Below are positions 60,293-64,000 of a stretch of DNA of 64,000 nucleotides, one piece after another; position 1 is the stretch's first letter; each line of letters begins with the position of its first letter. Location: contig JABDHK010000004.1 of the NCBI GenBank assembly GCA_012972835.1, positions 1 through 64,000 of the forward strand. The letters run 5' to 3'. The translations under genes and the position numbers were made by a program. This stretch comes from Chlorobiaceae bacterium (lineage in GTDB: Bacteria; Bacteroidota; Chlorobiia; Chlorobiales; Chlorobiaceae). The notes under the pieces were generated by a model that did not search any database, was not told the origin of the DNA, and saw only the letters and a list, made by a program, of their open reading frames with translations.

Positions 60293-60931
60293 TCAACGTC
60301 TAAGTTTTAATTTAATAATATCGGTAAGGCTCTCCGAATTTTTTTCTTTTGAAGAAATCAGCTGCACATTTTCAAGAAGCTGTTTTCTTCCGCTTTTACA
60401 AAATTCCACAATAATAACAAAGGCACCACTTCCAGTAGCCTGTTTTTCCCTGACAACTCCAACTTCACCAAGCGCCTTGTGATAAAGCGCATCACCTTTG
60501 GCGTAAATCCCATGGGGTGAGTATACTTGACAATCTTCGGCTTTAAGCTCTTCAGGGCTGACCTCACGGTCAATCTGTATCTGCCACTCCTTGAGCAGAT
60601 AAACCTGATTGCACTGCGAACAGCGAATCCAGTACTGGTTTTCAGCCGCGGGGGGCAACTCTCCGGAACCGTTCTTGCCATCTTTCTGCTTTTTAACCGG
60701 AACTACCGTCAGAAAATCATCATCCTTTGGTTTATCGCTTGGGATCCATTCACCAACAAACACTTTGTCGGTTATCTGGCCGCACCCTTCACAGAAGCAA
60801 GCCTTGATCTTACCCTCTAAAATGAACTGCCTTTTTCGGGACTCTACCTTCATATAATATTGCTGGTGGTTAACCCGCTCATCAATCGTCGGGATCTTCT
60901 CTCTGTTATTTTTTCCAGCGTTCTTGCGCAA
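60293..60931 (-). CDS. Zinc-ribbon protein of unknown function
   Basis: A 212-residue protein. Two CxxC pairs, ACFCEGCGQITDKV and WIRCSQCNQVYLLKEWQI, could form one zinc ribbon with an inserted basic, Gly-rich loop between them. A C-terminal beta-rich segment (YSPHGIYAKGDALYHKALGE) resembles small RNA- or RNAP-binding barrels. The start is a TTG at 60931 without a clear ribosome binding site; ATG 60853 is possible. It ends 24 bases upstream of rpsU, so they may be co-transcribed and it may act in translation or RNA binding. No family recognised. Confidence 0.55.
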   Translation of the reverse strand: MRKNAGKNNREKIPTIDERVNHQQYYMKVESRKRQFILEGKIKACFCEGCGQITDKVFVGEWIPSDKPKDDDFLTVVPVKKQKDGKNGSGELPPAAENQYWIRCSQCNQVYLLKEWQIQIDREVSPEELKAEDCQVYSPHGIYAKGDALYHKALGEVGVVREKQATGSGAFVIIVEFCKSGRKQLLENVQLISSKEKNSESLTDIIKLKLRR

Positions 60932-61025
60932 TATAGTGCATCAAACCTAAAAAAAAAGAGGAATGTTCAGTGGTGCTTAGATAAGTAAATCCTGTCAAAA
61001 AAGCAACCAGATAATTTTTTTCTCT

Positions 61026-62399
61026 TCACTTATGGGTCAAAGCATCAATAAGATCTGATTTGGTAAGGAGTTGAAGTCTTCCATCCGACATACTTATCAA
61101 TACCCCGGATGCACTTTGCTGCAGTTTATCAGAGAGTTCAGAAATCGTAGCATCCAGCTGGCAAACGGAAAAAGGCTGCTCCATGAATCCAACTACCTTG
61201 GAGTTCATCGCCTCATCGTTTTCAATAAGTATGGAAAGAATTTTGTTTTCACTGATACTGCCAATTGGTGCGTTATATGAAACAATCGGCAGTTGGGAAA
61301 CATCATTCTGCTTCATCATTTCAAATACTTCAGCCAGGGTATTTTCAGGATATGCAAAAATCAGATTCCTGCGTACCTTCAACTGCAGAATATCTTCAGC
61401 GGTAATCTGCTCAAGAGCTGATTTCGCCTTGCGGTAAAAGCCCCTCTTCCGCATCCACTCATCACTGTACATCTTGCTCAGGTAATAACCACCAAAATCA
61501 TTCATCAACACTACGACACAATCGTCATTATCATATCCCTTTCCAGCCTGAAGCGCCGCAGACATCACTGCGCCTGATGCACCACCGGCAAAAATAGCCT
61601 CACTACGCAAAAGCTCTCTTCCACAGTTGAATGCGTCATAATCACTTATCTGTATAACATCATCGATAACCGACGGATCCCAGATATCCGATTCCTGTCT
61701 GGAACCTATTTCCTCCAGCTCAGAAAAAACTGGATTACCTGGTTTTTCATCGTTCAAGAGCCCTGCATAAACAGAGCCCTGCGATTCAACACCTATAATG
61801 CTGATTTGGGGATTTTTCTCTTTCAGAAAACGGCCAAGGCCGGAAGCCATAGCCCCGGAGAGCATCGGTACAAAAACATGGGTAACCTTGCCCTCGGTCT
61901 GGCGAAATATTTCACTGCCTGTAGCCTCACTGTGAACCTTGATACTGACAGGATTTTCATACATGCCGGTAAAAAAGGCGTTAGAAATACTCTTTACAAG
62001 ACTTTCAGCAACATTTTTGCAGCTGCGCGGCTCTCCAGGCAGAGCGTCTGAGGGGGTAATAACCAGTTCTGCACCAAGAGCCCTGAGAACCTCCTGCTTC
62101 TCCCGCGATATGTTATCAGGGGCTGCCAGAAGCAGCTTGTAACCACGTCTCACACCAGCCATGGCCAGAGCAATCCCGCTGTTGCCGCAGGTCCAGTCCA
62201 CAAGGGTCATGCCCGGATGAATCTGCTCCCGATCTTCAGCATCCGTAATGAGGGCGGACGCAACCCGATAATAGTGCGAACAAGCCGGGTTGAGGTACTC
62301 GAGCTTGGCCATAACCCTGGGACGAATGTGGCGGGCCATCTGTTTAATAAGAACCAGCGGTGTTTCTGCTGCCAGCCCGAATATATCGTGGTTCGACAT
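61026..62399 (-). CDS. Cystathionine beta-synthase-like pseudoenzyme with CBS domain pair
   Basis: About 457 residues from ATG 62399. Residues 1-330 have the fold-type II PLP enzyme layout of cystathionine beta-synthase (AKLEYLNPACSHYYR, TCGNSGIALA, PDNISREKQEVLRALGAEL, IFAGGASGAVMSAAL). Residues 335-457 hold two CBS motifs. But the PLP lysine is gone: the family's NPxGSxKDR reads NPACSHYYR here. The phosphate loop GTGGT reads LSGAM, and the DSGRNY Ser reads DFGGYY. It should not bind PLP as an aldimine. The intact frame and CBS domains suggest a retained regulatory or sensing role, for example adenylate binding. Alone on its strand between rpsU and alr. Confidence 0.85.
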   Translation of the reverse strand: MSNHDIFGLAAETPLVLIKQMARHIRPRVMAKLEYLNPACSHYYRVASALITDAEDREQIHPGMTLVDWTCGNSGIALAMAGVRRGYKLLLAAPDNISREKQEVLRALGAELVITPSDALPGEPRSCKNVAESLVKSISNAFFTGMYENPVSIKVHSEATGSEIFRQTEGKVTHVFVPMLSGAMASGLGRFLKEKNPQISIIGVESQGSVYAGLLNDEKPGNPVFSELEEIGSRQESDIWDPSVIDDVIQISDYDAFNCGRELLRSEAIFAGGASGAVMSAALQAGKGYDNDDCVVVLMNDFGGYYLSKMYSDEWMRKRGFYRKAKSALEQITAEDILQLKVRRNLIFAYPENTLAEVFEMMKQNDVSQLPIVSYNAPIGSISENKILSILIENDEAMNSKVVGFMEQPFSVCQLDATISELSDKLQQSASGVLISMSDGRLQLLTKSDLIDALTHK

Positions 62400-62602
62400 G
62401 ATAGTAGCTGAAAAATGGTTTAACGTGATAACAAGCCCTGAAAACACTCAAAGAAAATATACATTAATTGCTCAATTCACGATAGGTGCGGAATAAGCCT
62501 CTAAATTCAATGTTTGATAATCAGGAACAAAATATGTTTTTTTACAGAAAGTTCCGGAACCAGGGCAACCTGCCCCTGTAATCACAAAAAGGCAACCGCT
62601 TT

Positions 62603-63754
62603 ATGGATAAACAAAAACCGGGCTCTTCTGCAAGAGAAATTCCTCTTGAAACCATGACTGAAGCTCTTGTTTCTCTTGAACACCTTACCAGGAATACACG
62701 CCTTATCCGTGAAAGGATAGCCGGGAAAGCCCGCATCATGGGTATCGTTAAAGCAAATGCTTACGGACATAACGTCCACAGAGTTGCCGAGACTCTTGAA
62801 GCCTCTGGGATCGAAGATTTTGGAGTAGCAAACATCCATGAAGCCATTGAACTCAAAACCGGAGGCGCACTAAAAAATCCAGCAAAGATTCTGGCCTTTT
62901 CTTCCCCGCTTCCCTCCCACATTGAATTTTTTCTGAAATACGGCATCGACATGACTCTCTGTGACAGCATAACCCTTCAAGCCGCAAAAGAGGTTGCTGC
63001 CAGCTATAACACAACGCTTGCCGTACAGGTAAAAGTCGACACCGGTATGGGGCGACTCGGCATCTCCCCTTCAACAGCAATGGAGTTGCTCAGAGAGATC
63101 GACCACTCTCCTTTCCTTGAGCTTAAGGGCATCTATACCCACTTTGCCGACAGCACATCAACCGATGGCTTCACAGAAAAACAGGTGGCACTGTTTAAAA
63201 CACTCGCTGCAGAATACGAGCATGCAGCCGGTCGAACAGTATGCAAACATGCCGCCAACAGCGGGGCAATTCTTTCACAACCTGGCTCCTGGCTTGATAT
63301 GGTTCGCCCGGGTATCCTGCTCTATGGATATCATCCAGCAAAGAACACCCCTTGCCGTCTCGATGTAAAACCGGTCATGCAGTTCGAGGCAAAAGTAATT
63401 TTTATAAAAACTGTAGCTGCGGGAACCACGGTCAGCTATAACAGAACCTGGGCTGCACCTGGACCACGGCATATTGCCACAATCGCTGCCGGATATGCCG
63501 ATGGCTATTTTCGTACTTTATCAGGTCGAGCAACGGTCATGATCAACGGCAAAACTTACAAGCAGATCGGCACCGTAACAATGGATCAGATTATGGTTGA
63601 CCTCGGTACACAACACAACGTCAAAACAGGAGACAAGGCCATTCTCTTTGGATGGGATGGACCTTCAGCTGAAGAGATTGCAGAAATTGCCGGCACCATC
63701 AGCTACGAAACACTTTGTTCGGTTTCTTCGAGGGTAAAGCGTATTTTCGTATAA
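62603..63754 (+). CDS. alr: Alanine racemase
   Basis: A 383-residue PLP enzyme making D-alanine for peptidoglycan. MGIVKANAYGHNVHRVAE contains the PLP Lys near residue 50. VKVDTGMGRLGISP, GIYTHFADS and MVRPGILLYGYHP follow, and the second catalytic Tyr is in TTVSYNRTWAA with AAGYADGYFRTL after it. Length matches the family. Followed by a partial gene 22 bases on. Confidence 0.95.
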   Translation: MDKQKPGSSAREIPLETMTEALVSLEHLTRNTRLIRERIAGKARIMGIVKANAYGHNVHRVAETLEASGIEDFGVANIHEAIELKTGGALKNPAKILAFSSPLPSHIEFFLKYGIDMTLCDSITLQAAKEVAASYNTTLAVQVKVDTGMGRLGISPSTAMELLREIDHSPFLELKGIYTHFADSTSTDGFTEKQVALFKTLAAEYEHAAGRTVCKHAANSGAILSQPGSWLDMVRPGILLYGYHPAKNTPCRLDVKPVMQFEAKVIFIKTVAAGTTVSYNRTWAAPGPRHIATIAAGYADGYFRTLSGRATVMINGKTYKQIGTVTMDQIMVDLGTQHNVKTGDKAILFGWDGPSAEEIAEIAGTISYETLCSVSSRVKRIFV

Positions 63755-63776
63755 AAAAACGTAAAACCTGAACACT

Positions 63777-64000
63777 ATGAATTTCCTTGAAAAGCTGGCC
63801 ATCAAACTCAGCCTCACCAAAGCTGAAATTTATATGGTCTCGATTCTTCTTGGATTTCTAATGCTTGGAGTTATCATAAAGAATATCAGTTCGGTTGAGG
63901 AGGCAGACCTCCTTATTAAAAAGGTGGAGAGAGCCCGATACCGAGATACAGAAGTCGACAGCCTTATCCAGCTTGCCACAGTAGAACAGGCAAGGGTCAA
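63777..64000 (+). CDS. Membrane-anchored protein, partial at the window end
   Basis: ATG 63777 opens a frame that runs off the window. The first 74 residues show a short cytoplasmic N-terminus (MNFLEKLAIKLSLTKAEIYM), one transmembrane helix (VSILLGFLMLGVIIKNI) and an acidic/basic helix. This start resembles ComEA-type helix-hairpin-helix proteins, but the diagnostic part lies outside the window. Probably co-transcribed with alr. Confidence 0.6.
   Translation, partial: MNFLEKLAIKLSLTKAEIYMVSILLGFLMLGVIIKNISSVEEADLLIKKVERARYRDTEVDSLIQLATVEQARV

Noticed and set aside
1-64000. CRISPR arrays, rRNA or tRNA genes
   Set aside because: No regularly spaced repeats and no cloverleaf or rRNA-like sequence was recognised anywhere in the window.

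Overview
The window looks like the chromosome of a green sulfur bacterium (Chlorobiaceae, Chlorobium/Pelodictyon group). This rests on the combination of a menaquinone menH-menB-menC run, a cytoplasmic group 3b-type NiFe hydrogenase/sulfhydrogenase operon, a BchQ/BchR/HpnP-type radical SAM-B12 protein, cobalamin-dependent MetH, and gene content and protein style typical of Chlorobi. Species assignment is inference; no rRNA or tRNA gene was recognised.

Layout: (1) 1-2.4 kb is an accessory cassette on the minus strand: a nitrilase-fold protein, a winged-helix protein and a KGGVGR-type ParA/MinD ATPase that runs off the left edge. The first and last are each broken by a one-base frameshift. (2) 2.6-16.4 kb is housekeeping: menH-menB-menC (+), a DUF4199-like membrane protein, dapB and parA-parB (-), then a plus-strand run of a 3-methyladenine glycosylase, ETF-quinone oxidoreductase, mnmA, a carboxylesterase and metH, closed by a strong bidirectional hairpin terminator. 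(3) 16.5-23.1 kb is a second accessory region on the minus strand: a RAYT (REP-type Y1 transposase), an HD hydrolase, a small glycine/alanine repeat protein, a 1018-residue UvrD-like helicase with ankyrin repeats, and fragments of an SMC/RecF-like ATPase and an Abi_2 protein, with a transposase HTH fragment between the last two. (4) 23.3-28.7 kb holds envelope genes on the minus strand: a SRPBCC protein, two L,D-transpeptidases, a SIMPL-domain protein, a polytopic membrane protein and a DUF2278 protein. (5) 28.8-32 kb carries the oxidative pentose phosphate genes pgl / zwf-gnd. (6) 32-44.9 kb is mixed: GT4 glycosyltransferase, YbaK, patatin, aldehyde dehydrogenase, TerC, Lon-like protease, universal stress protein, TrmH methyltransferase, DUF4143 ATPase, U32 peptidase-like tRNA modification protein. 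(7) 45.0-49.0 kb is the four-gene hydrogenase operon. (8) 49-64 kb: FKBP, MscS channel, protoporphyrinogen oxidase-like flavoprotein, gamma-carbonic anhydrase, LptB, radical SAM-B12 protein, HD hydrolase, YtxH protein, hydrolase, aroA, rpsU, a zinc-ribbon protein, a CBS-domain pseudoenzyme, alr and a partial membrane protein.

The most unusual items are the nitrilase/winged-helix/KGGVGR-ATPase cassette, the cystathionine-beta-synthase-like protein that has lost its PLP lysine and phosphate loop, and the eroding defence-type remnants at 21.7-23.1 kb, where one gene is broken by a third copy of a 5-bp repeat. All three reading-frame breaks that I can see lie in accessory genes, while the many housekeeping genes are intact. 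This argues for real decay rather than poor sequence quality.
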